Of a stretch of DNA of 64,000 nt, positions 17,673 to 25,801 are shown one piece after another (the stretch's first letter is position 1; each line of letters begins with the position of its first letter). The translations under genes and the position numbers were made by a program. Source of the DNA: Rhodospirillales bacterium (lineage in GTDB: Bacteria; Pseudomonadota; Alphaproteobacteria; Rhodospirillales; Thalassospiraceae). The notes below the pieces were generated by a model that was not told the origin of the DNA, searched no databases, and was given only the letters and a program-made list of their open reading frames with translations. The stretch is taken from NCBI GenBank assembly GCA_019634165.1, contig JAHQVT010000012.1:367528-431527 (forward strand). The letters are read 5' to 3'.

Positions 17673-19016
17673 TTATTTGGCCTCCTGATCTGCGGTATTG
17701 GGTGTTGGCGTGCTGTTCGTGTCTTCTGTCGGACGCGAGGCCCAATAAAGCGACATTGCTGCGGTCCATGAAAAATCCGATCCGCCACCACCCCGGCCGG
17801 TTATCGGGCAGAAATATTCGCGGTAATCGGATTGTTCGATAAGGGCTTGGGTATCGGCGCGGATGCGTTCGGCAAGATCGGTTTCGCCATGTTCGATCAA
17901 ACCGGTGGCAATCATCCAGTTCACCATCGCCCAGACGGGACCGCGCCAATAGCGGATTGAATCAAACAGTTCGTGGTTCGGGTCGAAACTTGGCACACCA
18001 TGTTTGACCTGTGCCAGCCAATCAGCAAGGGTCGCAGCCATTTTGCCAGCGCGTGGGTTTTCAACATGCCCGGCAAACAGGGCAAGCCAGCTTCCCGATG
18101 TCAGGCCGGTGGCATATTCATCCCGGCGCAGATCAAGGGTGACATAGCCGCCAACGTCATCAGACCACAGCTTTTCAAACCCGGCATCAAGACGGGCAAG
18201 ACGGGATTTCGCGCGTTTGGCAATGTCATCCTTGCCAAGAAGCTGTGCCATGGCGATCAAATCGCGTTCAGCCCGGCGCAAGATCGCGTTCATGCCCGGT
18301 TCGGCAACCCAAAACGGGCAGTCCCGCGCAATGGTTTTTGTATCCCAATTGCATTCACGCCCGAATTTCACCAACGCCATGTAATGATCATAGTCATTCT
18401 TTTTCGGGCGTTCGTCTTCATCGACAATGTCGGTGTCGCGGCGGTGATAGGTGCCAACCCCGGTGGTATCGATGAATGAGAGTGGGCGGTCCCAATCGGG
18501 CAAATTATCCCGACCGCTTTCCCATGGATGCATGATGGCAACAATGCCAAGCCCATCCGGGTCACGGGCATCAAGAAACCATTGATGCCAACGGTCAAGT
18601 TTCGGCAAAATCTTGGCTGCGCGGTCGCGATGCGCCTCAACATTTTCGGCCAGAAGGCGCTGAATGACGGTTGCGGCGACCGGGGGCTGTGTGATGCCCG
18701 AGGTTGGCGGATCATTGGCAATATCGGCCGTGCCCCATTGGTCCGGACCGGGGAAGTAGCTTTTTTCCACTTTCCAGAAAATGATATGCGGGACCATGCC
18801 ATTGTCCCATTGGGCAGACAGAAGACTTTCGACTTCCTGCCATGCCCGGTCGGGATCAAAAATTGAAAATCCAAGCGCGACCAGCGCACTGTCCCAGTTC
18901 CATTGAAATGGATAAAGCTTGGCACTTGGCACGGTATATCCGCCGCGATCATTGGCAATCAGGATGTCGGCGGCACGCCTGCTTTTGGGGGGAAGTTGGG
19001 TTAAATTCATGCTCAT
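17673..19016 (-). CDS. GH63-like glycoside hydrolase (glucosyl/mannosylglycerate hydrolase type)
   Basis: This 447-residue (alpha/alpha)6-barrel-type hydrolase has [16 protein letters not shown] near residue 35 and [10 protein letters not shown] near residue 70, motifs of GH63 trehalase-like and mannosyl/glucosylglycerate hydrolases. No signal peptide is seen, so it should act in the cytoplasm on a disaccharide-like compatible solute imported by the same operon. It overlaps the upstream permease gene by 4 bases (ATGA) and is followed 1 base later by the ATPase gene. The fold call is good; the exact substrate (glucosylglycerate, mannosylglycerate or another alpha-glucoside) is inferred. Confidence 0.7.
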   Translation of the reverse strand: MSMNLTQLPPKSRRAADILIANDRGGYTVPSAKLYPFQWNWDSALVALGFSIFDPDRAWQEVESLLSAQWDNGMVPHIIFWKVEKSYFPGPDQWGTADIANDPPTSGITQPPVAATVIQRLLAENVEAHRDRAAKILPKLDRWHQWFLDARDPDGLGIVAIMHPWESGRDNLPDWDRPLSFIDTTGVGTYHRRDTDIVDEDERPKKNDYDHYMALVKFGRECNWDTKTIARDCPFWVAEPGMNAILRRAERDLIAMAQLLGKDDIAKRAKSRLARLDAGFEKLWSDDVGGYVTLDLRRDEYATGLTSGSWLALFAGHVENPRAGKMAATLADWLAQVKHGVPSFDPNHELFDSIRYWRGPVWAMVNWMIATGLIEHGETDLAERIRADTQALIEQSDYREYFCPITGRGGGGSDFSWTAAMSLYWASRPTEDTNSTPTPNTADQEAK

Positions 19017-20242
19017 CCCTTAACACTCCCGGCGGTCAGGCCTTGGACGAGGAAGCGTTCAAACCAGAGGAAAATGACAAGGATCGGCACGGTTGCGATC
19101 ACCGCACCCGCCATAAGGTGTTGGCGGGGGACTTCCGATGAATTAAGCGAGACAACCCCGCGTGACAGGGTGAAGATGTCAGGATCATCAAGGAACATGA
19201 AAGCAAACAGGAATTCGTTCCATGCGATCATGAAGACATAAAGCGATACCGATGCCAAAGCCGGAAGGGCGAGTGGCAGGGTGATTTTCCAGATCACGCC
19301 AAGACGCGAGAGGCCATCCATCAGGCCGGCTTCTTCCAGTTCAGCCGGAAGGCCGCGGAAATACCCCTGCAGCATATAAAGTGCGACCGGGACCGTTGTT
19401 GCCGGATAGACGATCAAAAGCCCGACCACCGTATTGCGCAGGCCAAGCTGGCTAAACACCGCATAAAGCGGGATGACCAGAACAATCATCGGCACGAGAT
19501 AAATCAGAAGGATCGAGCTTGAAAGAACCGTCTGACCGGGGAATTTCAACCGGGCCACGGCGTAAGCACCGGGGATGGAAAAGGCCAGCGTGATCAACAC
19601 GGTCGAGACAGACACGATGGTCGAGATCAGAAGGAAGCGGCCAAAATTGAATTTGGTAAACAGTTCGACATAACTGTCAAACAGGCTTGCCGCCCCTTGG
19701 GTAAGATCAATCGATAGATCCAGAGGGTTTAAGAACAGTTCCTGCTGGTTCTTGAGACTTGTCATGACCATCACATAGAAGGGCAGAATGACGATCACGC
19801 TAAAGAAGACAAAGCCAAAACCCTTGAGAACGCGCACGATCACAAGATCGGTTTTATAGCGTTTCAGCATCCCGGCATGGATATCAATCAGAACTGCGCG
19901 GTTGGCAAATGTCACGGCAAGGGCAACCAGACCAACGCCAAATGCCTGTATGAGCGAACTTTCCGAAAAGGCCAAGCTGAACGGGGCACCAAAGGAGACG
20001 AGAATCATCGCAATGATCACGCCAGCAAAGGCCACAAGATAAAGCCCCGGTGTCCGGTCTTTGGGGGGGCGAAGTAATATGATTGCGGCATTGACCGCCC
20101 CGCCAAGTGCGCCGGCGGAAATGATCGGTGTTGCCGGAAGCCCGGTGATCAGGGTTAGGGAAATGCCGATGATGGCAACCGCAATCGCCCCCCATAGCAA
20201 ACCCGATATAAGGCCAAGAAGAAGACCCGTACCAATACGCAT
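19013..20242 (-). CDS. Carbohydrate ABC transporter permease (MalG-like) with an N-terminal membrane extension
   Basis: The C-terminal 280 residues (from about 130) form a normal MalG-type permease, with an EAA loop (LEEAGLMDGLSRLGVIWKITLP). The first 125 residues are extra and contain about four hydrophobic segments, for example LLLGLISGLLWGAIAVAIIG and LYLVAFAGVIIAMILVSFG. Typical MalG proteins are 280-300 residues, so this one has roughly 120 added. It pairs with the preceding permease, overlapping it by one base. The role of the extension is unknown. Confidence 0.87.
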   Translation of the reverse strand: MRIGTGLLLGLISGLLWGAIAVAIIGISLTLITGLPATPIISAGALGGAVNAAIILLRPPKDRTPGLYLVAFAGVIIAMILVSFGAPFSLAFSESSLIQAFGVGLVALAVTFANRAVLIDIHAGMLKRYKTDLVIVRVLKGFGFVFFSVIVILPFYVMVMTSLKNQQELFLNPLDLSIDLTQGAASLFDSYVELFTKFNFGRFLLISTIVSVSTVLITLAFSIPGAYAVARLKFPGQTVLSSSILLIYLVPMIVLVIPLYAVFSQLGLRNTVVGLLIVYPATTVPVALYMLQGYFRGLPAELEEAGLMDGLSRLGVIWKITLPLALPALASVSLYVFMIAWNEFLFAFMFLDDPDIFTLSRGVVSLNSSEVPRQHLMAGAVIATVPILVIFLWFERFLVQGLTAGSVKG

Positions 20243-21579
20243 TACGAATCCTCCCGGTGGACGAATTTGAAATAGAACACGGCAAAGATCAGAAGCAGGA
20301 TAAAGATCGCAACCGCGACCGCCGCCCCCGCCCCCAGGTTCGATAGGGCAAAGCCCTGTTCATAGACATCAACCGTCAATGTCCGCGTACCCGCAGCCCC
20401 GCCGGTCAAAAGGAAAATGTCGTCAAACTTGTTAAACGTCCAAATGAACCGCAACAGGAACAAGGTCGACAGGATGCCCAAAAGCTGTGGCAGGGAAATG
20501 TGCCAGAACTGTTGAAGCGGGGTGGCACCATCGACTTCGGCGGCCTCGTACATGTCGGATGAAATTGACTGCATGCGGGCTAGAATGAACAGGAATGATA
20601 GCGGGAAATACCGCCATGCTTCAAAGGCAATCACGGTTGCCAAGGCCAACGGAAATTCAAAGGTCATGCCGAAAATATCGATGGGCAATGCCCGTTGACC
20701 AAAGAAATTCACACCTTCGTCGGCAAGGTTCATGCGCAAAAGAATGGCATTGAATGTGCCGTTAAACGGATCAAGCAAGATCACCCATGTAAAGGCGACC
20801 GCGATCACGGGGGCAACATAGGGAAACAGGAACAAACCCCGGATGATGGAGCGACCTGCAAAGGGTTTGTTTAAAATCAGGGCGGCAAAAAGGCCCAAAA
20901 GCAGCGCACCCAAGGTGCCAAATACGGTATAGGCAATCGACACCCAAAGAACCGACCAAAATTCACGGGAATCAAATATCCGGGCAAAGTTGTCGAAGGT
21001 GAATTCGCTGTTGGTCAGGATGTTTTCAGCCGAGCCAATGACGGTTGGTTCGCTATCGCGTGGCGAGATTGGATTGGCGGCAAAACCTGCATCGGCAATG
21101 GCGGTCAGTTCCAGTCGTTTGCGTTCACCTGCTTCAAGCTGATCAAGGGTACAGCGAACGTCGCTGCCGGTAACACGACAAGCTGGATCGACTTTGGTGA
21201 TTGTGATGCCGGTCGGTAGTGTATCGGTCAGGATGACGTCGGTAATGTCGCCTTTGCGCGACGAATTACGCATACGGTATTGGATGCTAAATTCTTGGCC
21301 AGCAACGTCAAAGTCGCCACGAACACGTTCTGAAACAACCGGGGTTGGTGGCCGCAGATCAGACAGTTTGACCGGCTTTACCGATATCCAGAAATTGGCT
21401 AGCAATGGAAACAGGACAACGCCCATAACGATCAAGAAAGTCGGGGCAAGCATCCAAAGTGCCAGCTTGGCTTCGCGCCGTGCCATCGGGCCAATTTTTG
21501 ATTTGCGTTTTGGCGTTTGCCCGTTTGAGTGCGGCGGGGCGTTTGCCGATGGTGTGTTTGTGCCGTGGGACGTGGTCAT
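20242..21579 (-). CDS. Carbohydrate ABC transporter permease (MalF-like) with a DUF11-like extracytoplasmic domain
   Basis: This is a 445-residue permease. After a polar N-terminus and the first membrane segment (LALWMLAPTFLIVMGVVLF, about 39-57), a soluble region of about 120 residues precedes the remaining five segments. Part of it (YRMRNSSRKGDITDVILTD, LPTGITI, then a G.. CTLDQLEAGE pattern) reads like a DUF11 immunoglobulin-like repeat normally found in surface proteins. The EAA loop is YEAAEVDGATPLQQFWHISLP. MalF of E. coli carries an unrelated P2 domain at a comparable place that contacts the binding protein. The permease call is firm; the domain assignment is from pattern only. Confidence 0.85.
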   Translation of the reverse strand: MTTSHGTNTPSANAPPHSNGQTPKRKSKIGPMARREAKLALWMLAPTFLIVMGVVLFPLLANFWISVKPVKLSDLRPPTPVVSERVRGDFDVAGQEFSIQYRMRNSSRKGDITDVILTDTLPTGITITKVDPACRVTGSDVRCTLDQLEAGERKRLELTAIADAGFAANPISPRDSEPTVIGSAENILTNSEFTFDNFARIFDSREFWSVLWVSIAYTVFGTLGALLLGLFAALILNKPFAGRSIIRGLFLFPYVAPVIAVAFTWVILLDPFNGTFNAILLRMNLADEGVNFFGQRALPIDIFGMTFEFPLALATVIAFEAWRYFPLSFLFILARMQSISSDMYEAAEVDGATPLQQFWHISLPQLLGILSTLFLLRFIWTFNKFDDIFLLTGGAAGTRTLTVDVYEQGFALSNLGAGAAVAVAIFILLLIFAVFYFKFVHREDS

Positions 21580-21609
21580 CGTCTTGGTATCCGTTGTGAA
21601 AAGCGGAAG

Positions 21610-21641
21610 TCCGGGGCACGCAGATTATTGCGTGCCCCGGA
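21610..21641 (-). terminator. Intercistronic hairpin after the sugar-binding-protein gene
   Basis: TCCGGGGCACGCA and TGCGTGCCCCGGA form a perfect 13-bp stem with a 6-base loop between the binding-protein gene and the first permease gene. No T-run follows. It probably stabilises the upstream mRNA segment or attenuates transcription into the permease genes. Confidence 0.65.
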
Positions 21642-21674
21642 TACAAGATCGTGTGTCGCTTATTCGATTGTCGC

Positions 21675-23021
21675 TTATTCGATGGCAGCGATTTCTTCGT
21701 TGATCAGGTCGGCGGTGGCCGATGCATCCCGTTCGCCGTCGATATATTCGCGGACCAGACGGTTAATGACCTGGCTGTTGATGATGCGCGATGCCAGTGA
21801 CAACTGACCTTCGGCAACACCCCAACGGTTTGCTGTTTCAAGGCCTGAAACGATGTCAGTAACAACAGCAGGGTCATAAAGTTCTGACAGCGGCTTTTTG
21901 CGATCAACCCCAACCGGCAGGGTCGCCCATGCCTTGACGAATTTTTCAGGATCATCAGCCGTGCCGTGACGGACCGGGAATTTGCCTTCTGGTGCGATGG
22001 AAAGCGTGCTGGTGTAGCCTTCATCAAGCGAGAATTTGACAAATTCTTCGGCAGCATCGGTATCGGCATCATTGGTGATACCGAAATAGCGAATATCACC
22101 CCACGCAGCACCATCAGGATTGGATGGGCCCATAAGACGGGTCACAACGCCGGTTTTCGATGCCAGTTCGCCAGATGTCGGATCATCATTGATGGTGGGC
22201 GGGGCGCTGTCGCGCAAGCCAGCCAATTCATCAAGGATGAAGGGCGACCAAATGATCATTGCGGCCTTGCCGGCAAAATAGACTTCGCGCGATTGTTTCC
22301 AATAGAGATCACCGGGGGGTGATGCTTGGGCGATGGATTTATAGAAATCCAGGGCTTGGATCAGTTTGGTTTTATCAAAACCGACAGAGCCGTCTGCGGA
22401 AACCGGGGTCGCACCATTGGCGAGCAAGACATGCTCAAGCACTTGGCTCATGAAGTTTTCGTCGATTTTGGTAGCGGCGACGAAACCATACATTTCCGGC
22501 GGATTATGAAGTTTTTCCAGCGCCTTGGTGATGTTGGCGTAGCTGTTTGGTGCCTCAAGCCCGGCGGCATCAAACAGATCTTTGCGATAAAGAACCATCT
22601 GGGTCCAACCATCGGACGGAACAGCGGCCACTTCGCCATCATAATTGGCCATCGCCAATGCACCGGGTGCAAAGGTGTCTTTGCCAAGATCGGTGACAAC
22701 TTCGTTATTGGCTTCGGTATCTAGGATACCGGCTTCTGACCAAGGCAGGACATATTGCAAAGTCAGATAGATGACGTCCGGCAGGTCGCCTGCGGCATAG
22801 GCGGCTGTTGCGCGGGTGCCAAGTTCGGATTCCGTAACCGGGATGACTTCAACGGCGGTGCCGGTTTTGGCTTCAAACTCCTTGGCCATTTCTTCTTGTT
22901 TGGCCAGACGTTCGGGTTGTTCTTCGGTTGTCCAGAAACGGAGCTGTGCGCTTGCCATACTGGTCGAAACCAACAAACCGGCAGCCGCGAGTGTCAATGC
23001 ACGCGTAAACCTTGTTTTCAT
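21675..23021 (-). CDS. Periplasmic sugar-binding protein of an ABC transporter
   Basis: This 448-residue extracellular solute-binding protein (MalE/UgpB type) has a signal peptide over about residues 1-26 (KTRFTRALTLAAAGLLV, cleavage after ASA). The mature part begins LRFWTTEEQPERL and includes the family pattern YAAGDLPDVIYL near residue 80 and AVPSDGWTQMVLYRKDLF near 140. The track start at 23102 lies in the regulator gene. ATG 23021 overlaps the LacI stop as ATGA. It delivers the substrate to the two permeases encoded downstream. Confidence 0.9.
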   Translation of the reverse strand: MKTRFTRALTLAAAGLLVSTSMASAQLRFWTTEEQPERLAKQEEMAKEFEAKTGTAVEVIPVTESELGTRATAAYAAGDLPDVIYLTLQYVLPWSEAGILDTEANNEVVTDLGKDTFAPGALAMANYDGEVAAVPSDGWTQMVLYRKDLFDAAGLEAPNSYANITKALEKLHNPPEMYGFVAATKIDENFMSQVLEHVLLANGATPVSADGSVGFDKTKLIQALDFYKSIAQASPPGDLYWKQSREVYFAGKAAMIIWSPFILDELAGLRDSAPPTINDDPTSGELASKTGVVTRLMGPSNPDGAAWGDIRYFGITNDADTDAAEEFVKFSLDEGYTSTLSIAPEGKFPVRHGTADDPEKFVKAWATLPVGVDRKKPLSELYDPAVVTDIVSGLETANRWGVAEGQLSLASRIINSQVINRLVREYIDGERDASATADLINEEIAAIE

Positions 23022-24094
23022 GAGATGCCTCCCTTGGCATTTGTTACCGACTTCTGTGCCGGTGGATTGGCTGATCCACGAATGGTCAGCGATGCTTCCC
23101 AAAGAATCTGGGAAAGTTCAGAAGCAGGCACATTGGCCTGCGCAACAACGATCCGACCAACTTCACGGCCGATCTGATAGCTGGCCTGCGACATTGTTGT
23201 CAGGCCGGGATGGATGGCCTCGCCCATGGGCAGGCCATCAAAACCAATCACAGAGATTTCAGAACCAACTTCGATCCCGGCATGGGCCAGTGCATGGATT
23301 GCACCAATCGCGACGGCATCGGTGACACATAAAAGTGCGGTGGGGCGGTCGGGATGTTTCAAAAGTTCGGTAACCGCACGGCGTGCCGCCATTTCATCGG
23401 TGATATTGTCAAAGACATAACCGGATGGCACATCACAGCCATGGGCCTTGGCCGCAGAAAGGAAACCTTCGCGGCGTTGCCAGGCATAGTTAAGGTCGGG
23501 ATCGCCCCCAAGATAGGCAATCTTGCGATGCCCCAAACCAACAAGATGGTTCATCGCATCAATGAATGCCTTTTCATTGTCGATATCAAGCCAGGCATAG
23601 TCGTCAGATTTGGCGGTGCGGCCCTGAACGACAAACGGGACATGGGATTTGCGCAGGAAATCAACGCGGGGGTCATTGCGCCGGGTGCGGGCGACGACAA
23701 ATCCGCCAACTTTGCCTGATCTGATCAGCCGGTCCATGACTTCGACTTCGTCATGGCCATCTGGGACGGCTGCGACCAGTAAATCCCAGTCAGACAAGGC
23801 AAGTTCGGTCGCCAAGCCATCAAGGATTTCAGCCAGAAAAGGATCGATCTGATGGCCGTGACGGGCAGGCAGGACAAAACCAATGGTTTCAACCACCCCA
23901 CGGGCCAGCCGGCGCGCCGTGGTTGATGGGCGATAGCCCAGTTCGTCGGCAGCCTTGCGGACGCGCGCGATGGTTTTTTTGGCGATGTCAGGATAATTGT
24001 TCAGGGCGCGCGAAACGGTTCCCTCGGACAAGCCAAGATGCTTTGCCAGTTGGGCAATCGACACGGTTTCACTGCGTGATTTAACGCGCGGCAC
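23018..24094 (-). CDS. LacI-family repressor of the sugar ABC operon
   Basis: This regulator of about 358 residues has an N-terminal LacI helix-turn-helix (VSIAQLAKHLGLSEGTVSRALNNYPDIA) and a hinge, followed by a periplasmic-binding-protein-like effector domain. The track start at 24118 is a TTG. A GTG at 24094 has an AAGGGAGG ribosome site 4 bases upstream and is the better choice. It is the first gene of the lacI-binding protein-permease-permease-hydrolase-ATPase operon, so it is autoregulated if the two palindromes upstream are its operators. Confidence 0.9.
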   Translation of the reverse strand: MPRVKSRSETVSIAQLAKHLGLSEGTVSRALNNYPDIAKKTIARVRKAADELGYRPSTTARRLARGVVETIGFVLPARHGHQIDPFLAEILDGLATELALSDWDLLVAAVPDGHDEVEVMDRLIRSGKVGGFVVARTRRNDPRVDFLRKSHVPFVVQGRTAKSDDYAWLDIDNEKAFIDAMNHLVGLGHRKIAYLGGDPDLNYAWQRREGFLSAAKAHGCDVPSGYVFDNITDEMAARRAVTELLKHPDRPTALLCVTDAVAIGAIHALAHAGIEVGSEISVIGFDGLPMGEAIHPGLTTMSQASYQIGREVGRIVVAQANVPASELSQILWEASLTIRGSANPPAQKSVTNAKGGIS

Positions 24095-24143
24095 GGAACC
24101 TCCCTTATCCTTTTTCAACGCCTTTTTGGCGATGTTTAGTGTT

Positions 24144-24159
24144 CCGAAATCGCTTTCGG
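24144..24159. promoter_or_regulatory. LacI-type operator, proximal
   Basis: CCGAAATCGCTTTCGG is a 16-bp near-perfect palindrome with a central CG, as in LacI/GalR operators. It is 50 bases upstream of the repressor's GTG start and 34 bp centre to centre from the second copy. Confidence 0.7.
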
Positions 24160-24177
24160 GAACGAAGGGAACGCTAT

Positions 24178-24193
24178 CCGAAAGCGGTTTCGG
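24178..24193. promoter_or_regulatory. LacI-type operator overlapping the promoter spacer
   Basis: CCGAAAGCGGTTTCGG is a second palindrome of the same type. On the minus strand it begins one base after a TTGACA -35 hexamer (24195-24200) and fills the 17-bp spacer before the expected -10 position, so bound repressor would block RNA polymerase directly. Confidence 0.75.
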
Positions 24194-24500
24194 TTGTCAA
24201 ACTGTTGATTTTGATGGGTTTATTGTGCGCTGCAATGACACGGGGGAGCTATCCGTAAGGGTGGGCTTGGTCTGTGTGTAAACATCAGGAAAACAGCGGC
24301 AGATACGCGTTTTCGACCGAATGTATAGGTTTATTGTCACCCTGTGATTGCGCGGCATCGATGTGGCGGGTTTGTCGGCCATATGGTGGATATCTTGACC
24401 ATCGGGTCAGGACTCGACATTTGGAGCCGCGATTTCGGTTTCATCTTTTATTTTCGAAACTACTTGCCTGATATCGCACAAATTGTATTCACATAACGGT

Positions 24501-25661
24501 ATGACAGATCAATCTTCTGACGATAATCCGAATGCCATTGCGCAGGTGAAAGTTTTGGCCCTGCTGGGTGCGGTGCTGCTTGTCGGGGCAAACTCATTTG
24601 TTTTAAGTCCGATCTTGTCGGAAGTCGCGTTTGGGCTTTCGACGCAGACTTACCACGTTGCCTGGGCGATTTCGGCGTTTGGGGCGGCAACGGCGGTGTC
24701 CGCACTTACCTTGGCTGGGATGATTGACCGGATGTCGGTTGGCCGTGTGTTGGGCGGTGCGGCACTTCTTTTGGCGGTCGCACAGGTTTCAAGCGGGCTG
24801 AGTGAGCATTGGATATGGCTGTGCCTGTCGCAGGCGCTTGCGGGTGTGGCGGTTGGTGTTTTATTGCCGGGATCCTATGCCACGGCAACCGCAACAGCGC
24901 CCAAGGGGCGCGAAGCTGCCCGGCTTGGCGTGGTTTTGACCGGGTGGGCATTATCACTGGTGGTGGCGGTTCCAGCCGCAGCGTTTATTACCGAGCATTT
25001 TGGCTGGCGGATGGTCTATTTTCTGATGGCAGGGCTGTCGGTGCTGGTGGCCGGGGTTTTGGTGGTTTTACTGTCTGACCTGCGCGGCGGGATGAGCAAG
25101 CGGACATCGCCCTTGCGTGCGTTTTTGCTGCCCGGCGTTTGGCAACTGTTGGCGGTGATGCTGTTTTATATGACAGCCTTTTACGGCAGTTTCGCCTTTT
25201 TCGGAGTTGGGGTGCGCCATGCGTTCGATTTAACTGCGCAAGGAAGCGGGGTTTTTGTTCTGGCCTATGGGGCAGGATTTGGTGTGATGGGATTTGTTTT
25301 GGGCATGATATCGCCCAAGATCACACGCGGGTATTTGTGCGTTGTTATGCTGGCGATTGCTGCCAGCTATGGCACCTGGGGATTGACCCTGCAAAGTCAG
25401 ATCAGCGCATTGGCGGGCACCGCCATTTGGGGGATGTTAAACCAGCTTGGTCTGAATGCGTTGGTGGTGTCGCTGAACCGGCAGGCGTCTGATGCGCGTG
25501 GGGCGGTGATGGGCTTAAACAGTGCGGTGACCTATTCGGCGGTGTTTGCCGGGCCGATGATCATGGGGCCGATTTACGCTGCATCGGGCTATGCCATGGT
25601 GACGGGGGTGGGGGCTGTGTTTGTCGCAATGGCGGCCATCGTCATTTGGAAACGCGGCTGA
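24501..25661 (+). CDS. Major facilitator superfamily transporter
   Basis: This is a 386-residue inner-membrane carrier with about 12 hydrophobic segments. It contains a cytoplasmic loop 2-3 pattern (AGMIDRMSVGRVLGG) and a motif like that of the DHA1/arabinose-efflux branch (GSYATATATAPKGREAARLG, GWRMVYF). ATG 24501 is preferred to the TTG six codons earlier. It is transcribed alone, divergent from the lacI operon, with a strong terminator about 80 bases downstream. Sugar or drug efflux is typical of such proteins, but no substrate can be assigned. Confidence 0.85.
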   Translation: MTDQSSDDNPNAIAQVKVLALLGAVLLVGANSFVLSPILSEVAFGLSTQTYHVAWAISAFGAATAVSALTLAGMIDRMSVGRVLGGAALLLAVAQVSSGLSEHWIWLCLSQALAGVAVGVLLPGSYATATATAPKGREAARLGVVLTGWALSLVVAVPAAAFITEHFGWRMVYFLMAGLSVLVAGVLVVLLSDLRGGMSKRTSPLRAFLLPGVWQLLAVMLFYMTAFYGSFAFFGVGVRHAFDLTAQGSGVFVLAYGAGFGVMGFVLGMISPKITRGYLCVVMLAIAASYGTWGLTLQSQISALAGTAIWGMLNQLGLNALVVSLNRQASDARGAVMGLNSAVTYSAVFAGPMIMGPIYAASGYAMVTGVGAVFVAMAAIVIWKRG

Positions 25662-25664
25662 GCA

Positions 25665-25714
25665 ATCACCCTGCATTACCCTGAATTACCCTGCATCACC
25701 CAGCATTACCTTGG
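25665..25714. repeat. Five tandem 10-bp repeats after the MFS stop codon
   Basis: The unit ATTACCCTGC or close variants (ATCACCCTGC, ATTACCCTGA, ATCACCCAGC, ATTACCTTGG) is repeated five times head to tail, starting 4 bases after the stop. The exact 10-bp period points to slippage or expansion. No function is evident. Confidence 0.8.
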
Positions 25715-25738
25715 GCTTATGGGCGAAATTCAAACATA

Positions 25739-25775
25739 AAAATGGCGGGCCATGTAAAGTTTGGCCCGCCATTTT
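25739..25775. terminator. Strong bidirectional terminator between convergent genes
   Basis: AAAATGGCGGGCCA pairs perfectly with TGGCCCGCCATTTT (14 bp, 9-base loop) between the MFS gene and the convergent dehydrogenase gene. A/T-rich stem ends provide short U-runs in both directions. Confidence 0.85.
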
Positions 25776-25801
25776 GGGTGTTAGATCAGGATATAAACCG
25801 C

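Larger units (their letters stand above)
24095..24500. other. Divergent regulatory region, lacI operon versus MFS gene
   Basis: These 406 bases hold two LacI-type palindromes and a TTGACA -35 element at 24195-24200 (minus strand) for the lacI operon. The remainder (24201-24500) presumably carries the MFS promoter, but I see no clear hexamers and no RNA gene in it. Confidence 0.6.
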
